Assembly: GCA_018402015.1 (NCBI GenBank)
Contig: JAGYJL010000015.1
Coordinates: 1-41,560, forward strand
Reading direction: 5' to 3'
DNA length: 41,560 nucleotides
Source of the DNA: Flavobacteriales bacterium
GTDB lineage: Bacteria > Bacteroidota > Bacteroidia > UBA10329
Part shown: one piece after another, positions 33,374 to 41,560 of the stretch
Layout: every line of letters begins with the position of its first letter
Numbering within the stretch: the first letter of the stretch is position 1
Translations under genes and position numbers: made by a program
The notes under the pieces: model-generated
Told to the model about the DNA's origin: nothing
Database searches by the model: none
Seen by the model: only the letters and a program-made list of their open reading frames with translations

Positions 33374-33868
33374 ATGGAAGTGTATCAGATACAGTTGATT
33401 GAATCATTCGTGGCCTTGGTGGGCTATCTGGGTTCTTTGGAAGTAGCTAAGCGCATCATAGAAGGTGCAGCGTTGAAATACGATTACCCAAAACCAAGGG
33501 TGAAGGTGACCCTTAAGATTGTGCAGAGTGTATTCTTTTTGTTGTTTGCCAGTTTCATGCTCTTTATCTGGGGTGTCAATCAAAGTGAGTTGGTTTACTT
33601 CATCACCTCCTTACTCACCGTGGTTGGTATTGCGTTTCTCGCGCAATGGTCCATTCTTTCCAACATCACTTCCACACTCGTCATATTCTTCAATCATCCG
33701 GTGAAGATCGGAGACACGATAACGGTCATGGACAAGGAATTCAACGTAGAAGGACGCGTAAGCGATATTGGCATTTTCTTCCTCATCATAAAAACCACTG
33801 AAGGGGATCAGATCACCTTGCCAAGCAATGTTTTTATGCAGAAAATGGTGAAGAAGAAGGCAAATTGA
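33374..33868 (+). CDS. Small MscS-like mechanosensitive channel protein
   Basis: 164 residues from ATG 33374 (MEVYQIQLIESF). Three membrane helices (~5-25, 45-70, 74-100), the last being the pore-lining TM3, followed by the MscS beta domain: FFNHPVKIGDTITVMDKEFN and VEGRVSDIGIFFLIIKT. The final alpha/beta cytoplasmic cage domain of full MscS is missing, so this is a minimal member. A GTG start at 33335 would add 13 residues. The stop overlaps the next ATG by one base, so the two genes are coupled although no functional link is evident. Confidence 0.83.
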   Translation: MEVYQIQLIESFVALVGYLGSLEVAKRIIEGAALKYDYPKPRVKVTLKIVQSVFFLLFASFMLFIWGVNQSELVYFITSLLTVVGIAFLAQWSILSNITSTLVIFFNHPVKIGDTITVMDKEFNVEGRVSDIGIFFLIIKTTEGDQITLPSNVFMQKMVKKKAN

Positions 33869-35124
33869 TGAGAATTAAAACCATCCAATTCCTGTTTCTT
33901 TTTCTTTATGGTTTTGCGGTTTTTGCTCAGCAGCAAGCCACTGTTATGTCTTACAATGTGCTCAATTTTCCTACGGGCAATATTGCTGGTAGAGAAGATA
34001 CGCTGCGCAAATTGATCAACTACGTAGCGCCCGACCTATTTCTTATCCAAGAACTGAAATCGGACAGTGGATTGCAGTTGATATTGAATGAGAGTTTTGC
34101 CGATCTGAACTCAACATACGAAGCTTCCACCTTTTTGCCGCAGCAAAGCAACCCAAGTAGCAATTTCAAACTTCAGCAGGCCATCATTTACAACTCAGAG
34201 CTTTTTGGGCTAGCTACCGAAGGTTTTCTGATGACGTCAACGCGCGACATCAATAAATTCAAACTCTATTACAAGAGCCCAACGCTTCAGGCAGGGGCCG
34301 ACACCATCTTCCTCTACGTTTTCGTTGCCCATCTAAAAAGCAGTCAGGGTGCAGCAAATGTTGCAGAAAGACTATCCATGGCCCAAACCTTCACAACACA
34401 TATGGCCTATCTGCCTCCAGATGCCAATGTGATACTTGCCGGAGATTTCAATGTTTACACAAGCACAGAACCCGCTTATCAAGAACTTTTGGACAGTACG
34501 AACTCCATACGATTGAAAGACCCGATAGATGCACCAGGTAACTGGAATTCTAGCAGTTTTGAACCCAAATCGGTGCTTACTCAAAGTACCAGAGCTTCTT
34601 CCATTTTTGGCGATGGTGCAGGCGGAGGGGTTGATGATCGGTTTGATTTTATCCTTCTATCCGCCAATACATTCAATAATTGGAATACGGTGGTCTATGA
34701 ACCCGATTCTTACTACGCAATGGGTAATACCGGAACTTGTTACAACCAAAGCATTACAGCTTGCTCTGGTGGCAATTGGTCTGATGAAATTCTCTCGTCA
34801 CTCTATTTTATGAGCGACCATTTACCCATTGTTCTTCACCTGAATTTGGGGGTCGGCACTGTGCCTGTCAGCGAGGCCAAGGAACGGAATGCTTCGGCAT
34901 ACATGAACGCAGAAGCGCTTGTACTTGATTGGAACTGGAATGAGCGCGTTATGGTACGCGTTACCGATCAGCTTGGAAGTGTGCTCTTTTATCGCGCCAT
35001 GGAGCTTCACACAGGCGAAAACCGATTCGATCTGAGCATGTTGGACCTGCATTCAGGAATGTATGTCGTTCAGGCTTACTCAAAGAAACACCAACTTCAG
35101 GTAAAGGCCATTATCGTTCGATAG
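33868..35124 (+). CDS. Secreted endonuclease/exonuclease/phosphatase-family protein with T9SS-type tail
   Basis: A 418-residue exported protein. Signal peptide ~1-20 (FAVFAQQQ). Residues ~22-325 form an EEP fold: VMSYNVLNFP (Asn), LFLIQELKSD (metal-binding Glu), VFVAHLKSS (His), LAGDFNVYT (Asp, Asn), DDRFDFILLS (Asp) and a final SDHLPIV (Asp-His). All catalytic positions are kept, so nuclease or phosphodiesterase activity is likely. The last ~75 residues, including GENRFDLSMLDLHSGMYVVQ, are a Por-secretion type C-terminal domain, predicting type IX secretion. ATG 33868 gives a cleaner start than a TTG one codon upstream. Confidence 0.9.
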   Translation: MRIKTIQFLFLFLYGFAVFAQQQATVMSYNVLNFPTGNIAGREDTLRKLINYVAPDLFLIQELKSDSGLQLILNESFADLNSTYEASTFLPQQSNPSSNFKLQQAIIYNSELFGLATEGFLMTSTRDINKFKLYYKSPTLQAGADTIFLYVFVAHLKSSQGAANVAERLSMAQTFTTHMAYLPPDANVILAGDFNVYTSTEPAYQELLDSTNSIRLKDPIDAPGNWNSSSFEPKSVLTQSTRASSIFGDGAGGGVDDRFDFILLSANTFNNWNTVVYEPDSYYAMGNTGTCYNQSITACSGGNWSDEILSSLYFMSDHLPIVLHLNLGVGTVPVSEAKERNASAYMNAEALVLDWNWNERVMVRVTDQLGSVLFYRAMELHTGENRFDLSMLDLHSGMYVVQAYSKKHQLQVKAIIVR

Positions 35125-35193
35125 GCTCCAAGATTCGGTTGGTTTACCGTTTTACCCAATACCCACGTGTTAACTACATTTATCGACCTGAAA

Positions 35194-35838
35194 ATGAAAG
35201 TAATATCGGTCAATAGAGGAGAAGCCCGATTGGTTAAGTGGCGCGGCAAGAATGTCAGAACGGGTATCTTCAAATATCCTGTTGATGGTGCCATTTTTCT
35301 TGGAACGGAAGATGTGGTAGACGATGCCGTGGTAGATCGAAAATACCATGGCGGTGTCGATATGGCCGTATATGCTTACAGTGCCGATCATTATCCGTTT
35401 TGGAAGCAACGTTTTCCGAATTCTGACTGGAGTTTAGGGATGTTCGGTGAGAATCTGACCATTGAAGGATTGGACGAATCAAAGATGCAAATCGGAAGCC
35501 TTTACCAATTGGGCGAAGCACAGGTACAGGTTTGCCAACCCCGACAACCTTGCTTTAAGTTGGGAATCCGTTTTGGGACGCAAAAGGTCTTGAAGCCGTT
35601 CATTAACTCACCTTATTCTGGCATTTACTTTCGGGTAATGCGACCGGGAACTGTAAAGGTTGGCGATGAAATGAAGCTGCTTACTGATGAGCCGAAATCA
35701 CCGACCGTTGCAGAAGTATTCTCGTTCATGTATCACCGTACGGAAAAGGATAAGGCAAAAGTGGAGGATACGGTCAATTGTGCATTTCTTCCGCAGGGAG
35801 TAAGAGACACCATTAGAGAATTACAATTGGGCCAATGA
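35194..35838 (+). CDS. MOSC domain protein (YiiM-like)
   Basis: A 214-residue protein with a MOSC beta barrel: SVNRGEARLVKWRGKNVRTG near the start, the GVDMAVYAYSADHYPFW segment, the GMFGENLTIEG loop, and the conserved Cys in QPRQPCFKLG, the presumed molybdenum-sulfur ligand. YiiM-type proteins reduce N-hydroxylated purines. ATG 35194 is chosen because a promoter-like TACATTTA (35175-35182) lies within a longer frame from 35167. ATGA overlap with the phosphatase gene indicates coupling. Confidence 0.9.
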   Translation: MKVISVNRGEARLVKWRGKNVRTGIFKYPVDGAIFLGTEDVVDDAVVDRKYHGGVDMAVYAYSADHYPFWKQRFPNSDWSLGMFGENLTIEGLDESKMQIGSLYQLGEAQVQVCQPRQPCFKLGIRFGTQKVLKPFINSPYSGIYFRVMRPGTVKVGDEMKLLTDEPKSPTVAEVFSFMYHRTEKDKAKVEDTVNCAFLPQGVRDTIRELQLGQ

Positions 35839-36152
35839 ACATTCTATTCGTCTGCACTGCCAACGAAGACCGAAGCCGTACGGCAGAAAGTATTTTCAGC
35901 GAAAGCGAGGAGCATGTGGTACGTTCTGCAGGAACGGCAAATTCCGCACGGGTAAAGTTGAGTGAACCCATGCTGCTTTGGGCCGATCTGATCTTCTGCA
36001 TGGAGGATAAGCACAAGGAATTTCTAACGAAACGCTTTCCGATGGCTACTAGAGACGCACAACTTATCGTTCTTCATATTGCAGATGAGTACAAGTACAT
36101 GGAAAGCGAACTCATTGAGGAAATAGAGGATGCCACAGCTCCATATTTTTGA
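35835..36152 (+). CDS. Small low-molecular-weight tyrosine-phosphatase-like protein
   Basis: A 105-residue protein with the P-loop C-x5-R-S in FVCTANEDRSRTAE (Cys7, Arg13), a WADLIFCME strand and HIADEYKYMESELIEE near the C-terminus. Shorter than classical LMW-PTPs (~150) and lacking their late D-P loop, it matches the compact bacterial protein-tyrosine-phosphatase-like subgroup. Its start overlaps the MOSC stop by 4 bp. The substrate is unknown. Confidence 0.83.
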   Translation: MNILFVCTANEDRSRTAESIFSESEEHVVRSAGTANSARVKLSEPMLLWADLIFCMEDKHKEFLTKRFPMATRDAQLIVLHIADEYKYMESELIEEIEDATAPYF

Positions 36153-36230
36153 GAGCCTCCATCTCAGGATCCGGTATCTCCGATCGGAAATGCATCGAAA
36201 TCCATAGTTTTACCACCTAGCAAAAAGGAT

Positions 36231-37019
36231 ATGAAAATTGGAGTTCTAGTTGACCTGACCCCCATTTGCAGCAAGGCTGTAGAAATAGGAGGGATGATTG
36301 CCAATAAGGTTGGAGCGGAGTTGGTATTGATACACGTCTGCGAATTTGGAGATGATACCGATTTGATAGGAACACAATTGGAAAACCTGAAGCAATGGGT
36401 TGCCGAAAGCGTGAACGTAAGCTATCACATTGGCTCAGGCGATTTCCTATCGGTCATACCCTCCATAGTGGCCGATCTGGAGTTCGAACTGGTGGTGGTA
36501 CCAACGCACGGTAAGGTGGGTATCATGCAGAATCTGTTCGGGGCCAAGATCCTTAAGCTTGTAAAATCATTGCCCGCACCATCGTTGGTAGTGCAGGAAG
36601 GAACCAAAGTGGCCGATAACGGATTCCAGAAATTACTGTTCCCGGTAGGACCGCATGCCGATTTTGATATTAAGATCAAGCAGACAGCTGCATTCGCAAA
36701 GATCTACGATAGTACGGTCATTATTTACACAGTTCGTAATGATGTTCGTGGATTGTCCGAGGAGCTTAGAAAGAACATCACCGCTTCTAAGAATTATTTC
36801 ACCGAGCATAAGGTCAAGTTTCAGGAAGTGGGCGAGGAACCTACGGGTTACTCGGTAGGCTATGCCAAGTACATTCTCAATTACGCCAAGAACAACGGGT
36901 TAAGTGCCATCTGCATTATGGCCAAAGTGTCCGATGCAAACGAATACATCGGAAATACCGACAAAGAGAATACGCTGCTTAACGATGCGGGTATTCCCGT
37001 GCTCTGTACCAATAACTGA
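36231..37019 (+). CDS. Universal stress protein (double Usp domain)
   Basis: A 262-residue cytoplasmic protein of two Usp-type alpha/beta units. Unit 1 (~1-125) has MKIGVLVDLTPICSKAVEIG and VVVPTHGKVGIMQNLFGA; the usual ATP-binding G-x2-G-x9-G-S/T is incomplete. Unit 2 (~130-262) starts QKLLFPVGPHADFDIKIKQ and is more degenerate. Likely a stress or metabolite-sensing protein. A TAGTTTTA box at 36205-36212 resembles a -7 element 20 bp before the ATG. The CBS gene follows 121 bp downstream. Confidence 0.85.
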   Translation: MKIGVLVDLTPICSKAVEIGGMIANKVGAELVLIHVCEFGDDTDLIGTQLENLKQWVAESVNVSYHIGSGDFLSVIPSIVADLEFELVVVPTHGKVGIMQNLFGAKILKLVKSLPAPSLVVQEGTKVADNGFQKLLFPVGPHADFDIKIKQTAAFAKIYDSTVIIYTVRNDVRGLSEELRKNITASKNYFTEHKVKFQEVGEEPTGYSVGYAKYILNYAKNNGLSAICIMAKVSDANEYIGNTDKENTLLNDAGIPVLCTNN

Positions 37020-37140
37020 AATACCTATTCAGATAAGGGGGCATCATACTAATGTTGAATTGTCTCATTTCGGCTGCTGACAAAGATCAGCGTTTCCGAT
37101 TGCTGCGCTCTTCAATTTAGTCGGACCAAAAAGAACAGCC

Positions 37141-37548
37141 ATGTTAGTAGAAGAAGCCATGACGGCCCACACACGTACCGTAAGACCAGACCAAAGTCTG
37201 AGTGATGTACGCAGCATTTTCGAAGAAGAAGGATTCCGCCATTTGCCTGTAATGGGTAACGATGGTCTTGTGGGAATGATAACCCACACCGACCTGATGC
37301 GCGTTACTTACGGAGCACACATTGCCGAAGCCGATTTCGAAATAAACGACCTTATTCTGGAATCGACCACGGTGGAGGAATCGATGAGCAAGAAGTTGGT
37401 AACCATTGAAACGGGTGCCGACCTGAAAGAAGCCGCTCGCCTCATGCGTAAGTACAAAGTAGGCTGTGTGCCGGTAGTGGATAATGGCGACCTGTTAGGT
37501 CTGGTAACCACCACCGATATCCTTTCGGCCTACATATCGGATAACTGA
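37141..37548 (+). CDS. Tandem CBS domain protein
   Basis: A 135-residue protein that is a single Bateman module: CBS1 (~1-60, MTAHTRTVRPDQSLSDVRSI, HLPVMGNDGLVGMITHTDLM) and CBS2 (~75-135, SKKLVTIETGADLKEAARLM, GCVPVVDNGDLLGLVTTTDI). Such stand-alone pairs bind adenosine nucleotides and regulate a partner protein, which is not evident here. The association with the universal stress gene upstream is seen in many bacteria. Its 3' end overlaps the convergent sulfotransferase gene by 19 bp. Confidence 0.92.
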   Translation: MLVEEAMTAHTRTVRPDQSLSDVRSIFEEEGFRHLPVMGNDGLVGMITHTDLMRVTYGAHIAEADFEINDLILESTTVEESMSKKLVTIETGADLKEAARLMRKYKVGCVPVVDNGDLLGLVTTTDILSAYISDN

Positions 37549-38912
37549 AGCAGTTCTGCGTAAAGTGCGTTGGCGCTGCTAATGAGCAAAGGATCGATTT
37601 CCGGTTCTTTGCCAACGGTTTTCGGGTAGACTTCGCTATTCGCAACAGAAAGAGTTACACCTACTGAAGCACTGATCTTATTCAGCACTGTCTGTGGGCT
37701 TTCGGCCAATTGCTGATGCGCTACAAGCAACACCTTATCGCTGGATATGAAACGCTTCGCGAAGCTATAATAGGCTATCCAGCAACTGAGCCAATAGTTC
37801 AGCTCGTTGGGATTAAGACCTCGTTCTCCATCCGATGGCAGTTGAAATGGCTTATGATTCAGTCCGAATTCGTGATGCCCTAGCCAGTTCATGTATTCCA
37901 ATACAAAAGGATCTTCGGTCTGTAGTTTTGAGAAACGCAGGTGCTGTTTAAGAAGAGATGAGGCATGCTCTAAGGGGTGGCGGATCATCATTACCACCCG
38001 TAGCTCCGGTTCAAGTTCCAGCATCGATTGCAAACGCAGCAAAAGGTTGTTGTTCTTGGCCAAGTAGATACTGCTTTCTGCTTTTACCGAAATCAGGCTA
38101 CGGTATTCTTGGTAGCTGCCAATGTTTGCTTCATTCAGTTCGTGAGGAATCAATCCATCTTCATGTATGAATCCATCATTCGTCATCACTTTAAAAAAGT
38201 ATTCCTCCAATGCCTCCACGGTGTCAAAACCGAAATGAATGGAATCGCCATGTGCACGTTCTTTCAGTGCTGCGTTTTTCGGGTTGTATATCTTTCCCCA
38301 TAGGTTGGGTGCCAATAGAAAGGGCATATTGGCATAGGACAGCGAATGGAATCTCCCCGTTCGGAACAGCAACTGTGTAAGAGCAGTGGTGCCACTGCGT
38401 GCCAGACCCGTAACCACAAGAAATGGCTGGTTTTTGGCGATGGGTTCTTTCAGAAACAACTTCTTTTCAATGCTTAAAAGCTGGCGCGACAGATGCTGGT
38501 TGTTCAGGACCATTCGATGCAGCAATTTCGATAGCTCTGAATAATCGGAGCTGCTTTTAGGCCTGTAGCAGAGAAAGGGAAGCAGACCACCTGCCAGCAT
38601 GCTGCCGTAGAACCAAATGCCCGTAGTTTCCATCACCAACGGACCCACATTCACCTCATAGATCAGAAAAGGGATATAGGCGGCCATAACAAGCGCACTC
38701 AACGCTAATAGGAATATTCCTAGGCGCGAGATCAGCCTGAGCAGTTGCCTAGAAACCAAGCTGTGTTTCGTGTCCTCATCAGAAATAGGATCGAGGAGGG
38801 CATTGACCATGGCCGTGCTTACCAGTGCCATGTTAAAGAATGGGTTCTTAAGCAGCAGCAATCCAATAGAAAAGATACACGCAGCCAGCCCAACCATTGC
38901 GTAATGGATCAT
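37530..38912 (-). CDS. Membrane-anchored sulfotransferase
   Basis: A 460-residue protein. Two to four N-terminal membrane helices (~5-40 and ~62-115) precede a sulfotransferase domain with the PAPS 5'-phosphosulfate loop VVTGLARSGTTALTQLLF (~165-182) and a 3'-phosphate-binding segment VVMMIRHPLEHASSLL (~308-323). It would transfer sulfate from PAPS to a carbohydrate or other acceptor on the cytoplasmic side. It is the last gene of a minus-strand group with a 52-residue membrane protein and an ASST-like protein; ATGA overlap with the small gene shows coupling. Confidence 0.87.
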   Translation of the reverse strand: MIHYAMVGLAACIFSIGLLLLKNPFFNMALVSTAMVNALLDPISDEDTKHSLVSRQLLRLISRLGIFLLALSALVMAAYIPFLIYEVNVGPLVMETTGIWFYGSMLAGGLLPFLCYRPKSSSDYSELSKLLHRMVLNNQHLSRQLLSIEKKLFLKEPIAKNQPFLVVTGLARSGTTALTQLLFRTGRFHSLSYANMPFLLAPNLWGKIYNPKNAALKERAHGDSIHFGFDTVEALEEYFFKVMTNDGFIHEDGLIPHELNEANIGSYQEYRSLISVKAESSIYLAKNNNLLLRLQSMLELEPELRVVMMIRHPLEHASSLLKQHLRFSKLQTEDPFVLEYMNWLGHHEFGLNHKPFQLPSDGERGLNPNELNYWLSCWIAYYSFAKRFISSDKVLLVAHQQLAESPQTVLNKISASVGVTLSVANSEVYPKTVGKEPEIDPLLISSANALYAELLQLSDM

Positions 38913-39067
38913 TTGCCAGAGAACAGTTGCTTCACTTTACGGAAGAACTTCTTTATCGGTGTCCAAATGAGGTAGAGTAGGCTGAAAACGACCAGACCCA
39001 CTACCAGCAGCACCAACACAATGGTTCCTGCGCCTAATCCCGGTCCGATGTAAAGTAGTACGTTCAT
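38909..39067 (-). CDS. Small YIGPG membrane protein (52 residues)
   Basis: The frame reads MNVLLYIGPGLGAGTIVLVL, then a hydrophobic stretch to about residue 34 and a basic tail (KKFFRKVKQLF). Short proteins with a YIGPG-G start and basic tail are found beside sulfotransferase, phosphatase or glycan genes in several phyla, so it is likely real. It starts 6 bp after the ASST-like stop and its TGA overlaps the sulfotransferase ATG. A scaffold or subunit role is inference. Confidence 0.75.
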   Translation of the reverse strand: MNVLLYIGPGLGAGTIVLVLLVVGLVVFSLLYLIWTPIKKFFRKVKQLFSGK

Positions 39068-39073
39068 GGTGGT

Positions 39074-40375
39074 TCAAAGATCGATATTCTCGTAGATACG
39101 TACCCAATGCGGACGTTCCACAAAATCGCGCACCCAATTGGTACCCTGATTCTTGTAATACACACGCTCCGCATCCATGAAATATTGGATGCCGCGGCCG
39201 TGCTGTTCTACGTAAACCATTCCGTTGCTCAGGTACTGATGGAAACCCTGCGTATCGGTGAAAATATGGTGCTCATCAAACTGATGCTTCAGGTGATGAC
39301 TGAAGCTCGAATCTGCAAAATGATAGTGAACGATGTTTGAATAATCGATGACATCTGCGGCAGGCTGGCCGTAAAGCTCGTGCCCTTCTTTAATTCTTTT
39401 GCCAACGTTGGTGCCCTCGTTATTGAAGATGGAAATGGTAGAATCGTTCAGGATATCCACATCATGCTGGCGCAGAAAAGGACCGTACATCATGCGGATG
39501 ATCCTGTTGATGGCAGGGCGGTAAAGCAGCACCAAAGACCGATGCCTGAAACTCAGGAAGACATCTCCTTTTTTCCAGTAAGGTCCATCAGAAAGCACAG
39601 GCTCAATGTCGTTCAAGTGCAATGGGTCGTCATCAACGGCCCCATCAATAACGTGCGAGAATCCATACACGAAATTGCGATAACCGTTCTCGATCAGAAT
39701 CTCTGAGGTACTCTTATCATAGACCACCTTGCCTGTCTCCACATCCACTTTCGTAATGTGATCGTCCTCATAGGCCACAGGCTTTTCCTGGGTCGGTATT
39801 GTTATCAACCTTGGTTCTGTGGTACATATCCAAATGTTGCCATCGTCTGCCAGATTCATACTATGATGGAAGCGCTTTTCGGTATTGTGCCATACAATAT
39901 TCGACTCCGCATCCAAGCGATAAAGGTTGAAGCTCTCATCGTTATCCACAATGATATTCCTATTTGGGAGCAGGATGGGGTTGCGTGGCTCGGAATTGGG
40001 GTACAGTCGGTCGGTCTGTACAAAGGTGCTACGGTCCAATTGCCAGCGGTGCAGCACCGAATCGTTCTTGAAATTGCTTAGACGCACTTCCCATGTTTCT
40101 TGGTCTGGGTTGTAAAAGGCATTCAGTCCGTAGATGTCCTCCTTCAACTCGTTGATAGGGTCGAAGAAGTGCTTCATTTCAAAGGTGGGTGGAATGTTCT
40201 TTATCTCGTTGCTCTGGAAAACCTCCATCACCGTTTGCGGAAACATCACAAACTCCTTCAGTGGTCCATCGGGAATCACGGCCTCAGAGTTCTGCTGAAT
40301 GATATAGCCGAACACGCTGAGCAATGCCAGCGACACAACAAGGATGCTAATGGTTTTCAGAACACCTTTGACCAT
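39074..40375 (-). CDS. Arylsulfotransferase (ASST)-like protein
   Basis: A 433-residue protein with an N-terminal membrane anchor (~6-27) and an extracytoplasmic beta-propeller of the ASST superfamily. Diagnostic parts are NIVWHNTEKRFHHSMNLADD with the paired His, GNIWICTTEPR, and HDVDILNDSTISIFNNEGTN with a further His. ASSTs move sulfate between phenols without PAPS; the catalytic His cannot be confirmed by eye, and many family members are uncharacterised. First of three tightly packed genes ending in a PAPS-type sulfotransferase. Confidence 0.8.
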   Translation of the reverse strand: MVKGVLKTISILVVSLALLSVFGYIIQQNSEAVIPDGPLKEFVMFPQTVMEVFQSNEIKNIPPTFEMKHFFDPINELKEDIYGLNAFYNPDQETWEVRLSNFKNDSVLHRWQLDRSTFVQTDRLYPNSEPRNPILLPNRNIIVDNDESFNLYRLDAESNIVWHNTEKRFHHSMNLADDGNIWICTTEPRLITIPTQEKPVAYEDDHITKVDVETGKVVYDKSTSEILIENGYRNFVYGFSHVIDGAVDDDPLHLNDIEPVLSDGPYWKKGDVFLSFRHRSLVLLYRPAINRIIRMMYGPFLRQHDVDILNDSTISIFNNEGTNVGKRIKEGHELYGQPAADVIDYSNIVHYHFADSSFSHHLKHQFDEHHIFTDTQGFHQYLSNGMVYVEQHGRGIQYFMDAERVYYKNQGTNWVRDFVERPHWVRIYENIDL

Positions 40376-40406
40376 GGGCGCAAAATACGGCTATCGGACA
40401 ATTGAT

Positions 40407-41560
40407 TCAGTAGCTGACAGGAAAACCTCCAAAATCGTCTAGAAATTGTTGCCGTGTCATTCGTTTTCCAATAGGTGCGTACTCACCTATGTAAACTTGC
40501 GCGCGCATTTCGGGCAGGTTGAAAATATTCTGCACCGTAATTCTCGGAACTTGGGAGATATCGCCTGCAAAATCGGGTTCGGTGTAGAGGTTTCTGTAAA
40601 TGAGAATCAAACCTGCATTGGGTTGAATCTCCTTTGGGAAAAGGTTGAGTCCTGCTGCTTTGGTGCTTATCTCGGCATCGGGCTCGGCTATTACCACATT
40701 CACATAACCATCGGCCGCCACTAAGGCATTGTCATCGTACAGCGTAGCGAACGAATAGGTGCTGTTGTTGCTTTGCGTCAAACTCCAATAGCGTACATCC
40801 TGTCCTGTCTGTGGGGCTTTGAATCGTACCATGTAAACCTCATTGGCCAATGGCGTGATAGGCGTAGCCAGGTACTTGTTGTCTGCGTTGGCATACAACC
40901 CATCCGGATTGATGTTGTAGAACCACATGGAAGTGTCTTCTTCCACCAGAAAGAACGGTGCCACCGTGCTTTGCAATTGCGATATATCGATATTGGCAGT
41001 GAGAGGGATATTTACAGGCAAGGCCATTTCACCTCTCGAATTCACATTGAAACCCATTACCATTGGCAGATCGACACCACCTTGTCCATCCGTTTCCGGA
41101 AGGTAGCAACGCAGCATAATGGCCACCGAATCAATGGCCGCATCGAATTGAAGCACATTTTCTAAACCCCCAGCACTTACACCGCTAGGTACGATATTGA
41201 TGACGTAGTTGCCGTTGGGAGAAGAACATGGAAGGATAAGTTCATCGAGCAGCGCCCCTTCGCTGTTCTTGGTGCCCATATCATACACGTTCACACTCAT
41301 GTAGCGCGCGCTGGGGAATGTACCTGCCAATTGAATACCCAGTTCGGGCATGTTGGCCCTACTGAACCCAAAGGCCCAATAATTGGCGTACCGATCGGGG
41401 AAAGCTGGAATGGTGTCCGAATCGCCATAGAATGGGGTCCACACGCTGCGCGTTCCTTGCGAGTTGGTGCAGGGGTCTATTGCGGGGAGGTCTTCTTCCT
41501 TACAGGCAGAAACGAACATGGAAATACAGCAAAGCGATAGAAGCAACTTCTTGAAGGAGA
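40407..41560 (-). CDS. Lipoprotein of unknown function (N-terminus cut by window edge)
   Basis: About 384 residues are visible; the frame stays open to the last base (reads S-F-K-K-L-L-L-S-L-C at the edge), so the true start lies just outside. A lipoprotein signal is visible (SMFVSAC, lipobox Cys). The mature protein begins with WTPFYGDSDTIPAFPDRYAN followed by YWAFGFSRANMPELGIQLAG and TFPSARYMSVNVYD, a pattern seen in uncharacterised secreted proteins related to DUF1214/DUF1254-type sheets. It precedes the ASST-like gene by 31 bp on the same strand and may belong to its operon. Confidence 0.75.
   Translation of the reverse strand, partial: SFKKLLLSLCCISMFVSACKEEDLPAIDPCTNSQGTRSVWTPFYGDSDTIPAFPDRYANYWAFGFSRANMPELGIQLAGTFPSARYMSVNVYDMGTKNSEGALLDELILPCSSPNGNYVINIVPSGVSAGGLENVLQFDAAIDSVAIMLRCYLPETDGQGGVDLPMVMGFNVNSRGEMALPVNIPLTANIDISQLQSTVAPFFLVEEDTSMWFYNINPDGLYANADNKYLATPITPLANEVYMVRFKAPQTGQDVRYWSLTQSNNSTYSFATLYDDNALVAADGYVNVVIAEPDAEISTKAAGLNLFPKEIQPNAGLILIYRNLYTEPDFAGDISQVPRITVQNIFNLPEMRAQVYIGEYAPIGKRMTRQQFLDDFGGFPVSY

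Overview
The window looks like a chromosomal segment of a Bacteroidota bacterium, most likely order Flavobacteriales (order-level placement is inference). The support is: Bacteroidetes-type promoters (TAnnTTTG at -7, once with TTG 19 bp upstream) close to start codons that lack Shine-Dalgarno sequences; a secreted nuclease-fold protein with what reads as a type IX secretion tail; many SPII lipoproteins; and families typical of the phylum (DUF2079, YCF48/BNR-like, TspO, RpoN, a small YIGPG membrane protein).

Layout. 1-2.4 kb: an edge-truncated tyrosine recombinase, a fibronectin-III protein, and a 21-bp minisatellite beside a 20-bp perfect palindrome. 2.4-15.9 kb: mostly ordinary chromosome with PhnA, TfoX-like, RpoN, a DUF559 nuclease bracketed by inverted hairpin repeats, CvfB-like S1 protein, two alpha/beta hydrolases, DUF2079 protein, FadH, a 43-residue membrane protein, Crp/Fnr regulator, BNR-repeat protein and a class V aminotransferase.

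15.9-25.1 kb is an accessory, repeat-rich island. Its larger genes all lie on the minus strand: a small lipoprotein, an Ntn amidohydrolase, a PsiE-like protein, a DUF3828-like lipoprotein, a chimeric ORF, and a decayed type IIG (Eco57I-like) restriction-modification gene. They are separated by copies of at least two interspersed repeat families and by long inverted repeats. The restriction-modification ORF carries a complete-looking HUH/Y1 (RAYT-like) transposase domain inside its methyltransferase. The broken gene holds three copies of one 20-bp REP-like palindrome, all translated in frame as nearly the same peptide. Downstream lie a 42-bp tandem repeat, a possible 41-residue ORF that ends on a strong terminator, and a cluster of REP-like hairpins.

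25.1-31.4 kb: a MarR-controlled RND efflux operon (regulator, adaptor, pump, TolC), with a palindromic operator overlapping a textbook Bacteroidetes promoter. 31.5-41.56 kb: MFS exporter, TspO, small MscS-like channel, secreted EEP-family protein, MOSC protein, small tyrosine phosphatase, universal stress protein, CBS pair, then a minus-strand group with an edge-truncated lipoprotein, an ASST-like protein, a 52-residue membrane protein and a membrane-anchored sulfotransferase.

The most interesting item is the restriction-modification/HUH fusion with its in-frame palindromes. Next come the boundary repeats of the island and the DUF559 gene between inverted hairpins. No CRISPR array, tRNA or rRNA was seen.
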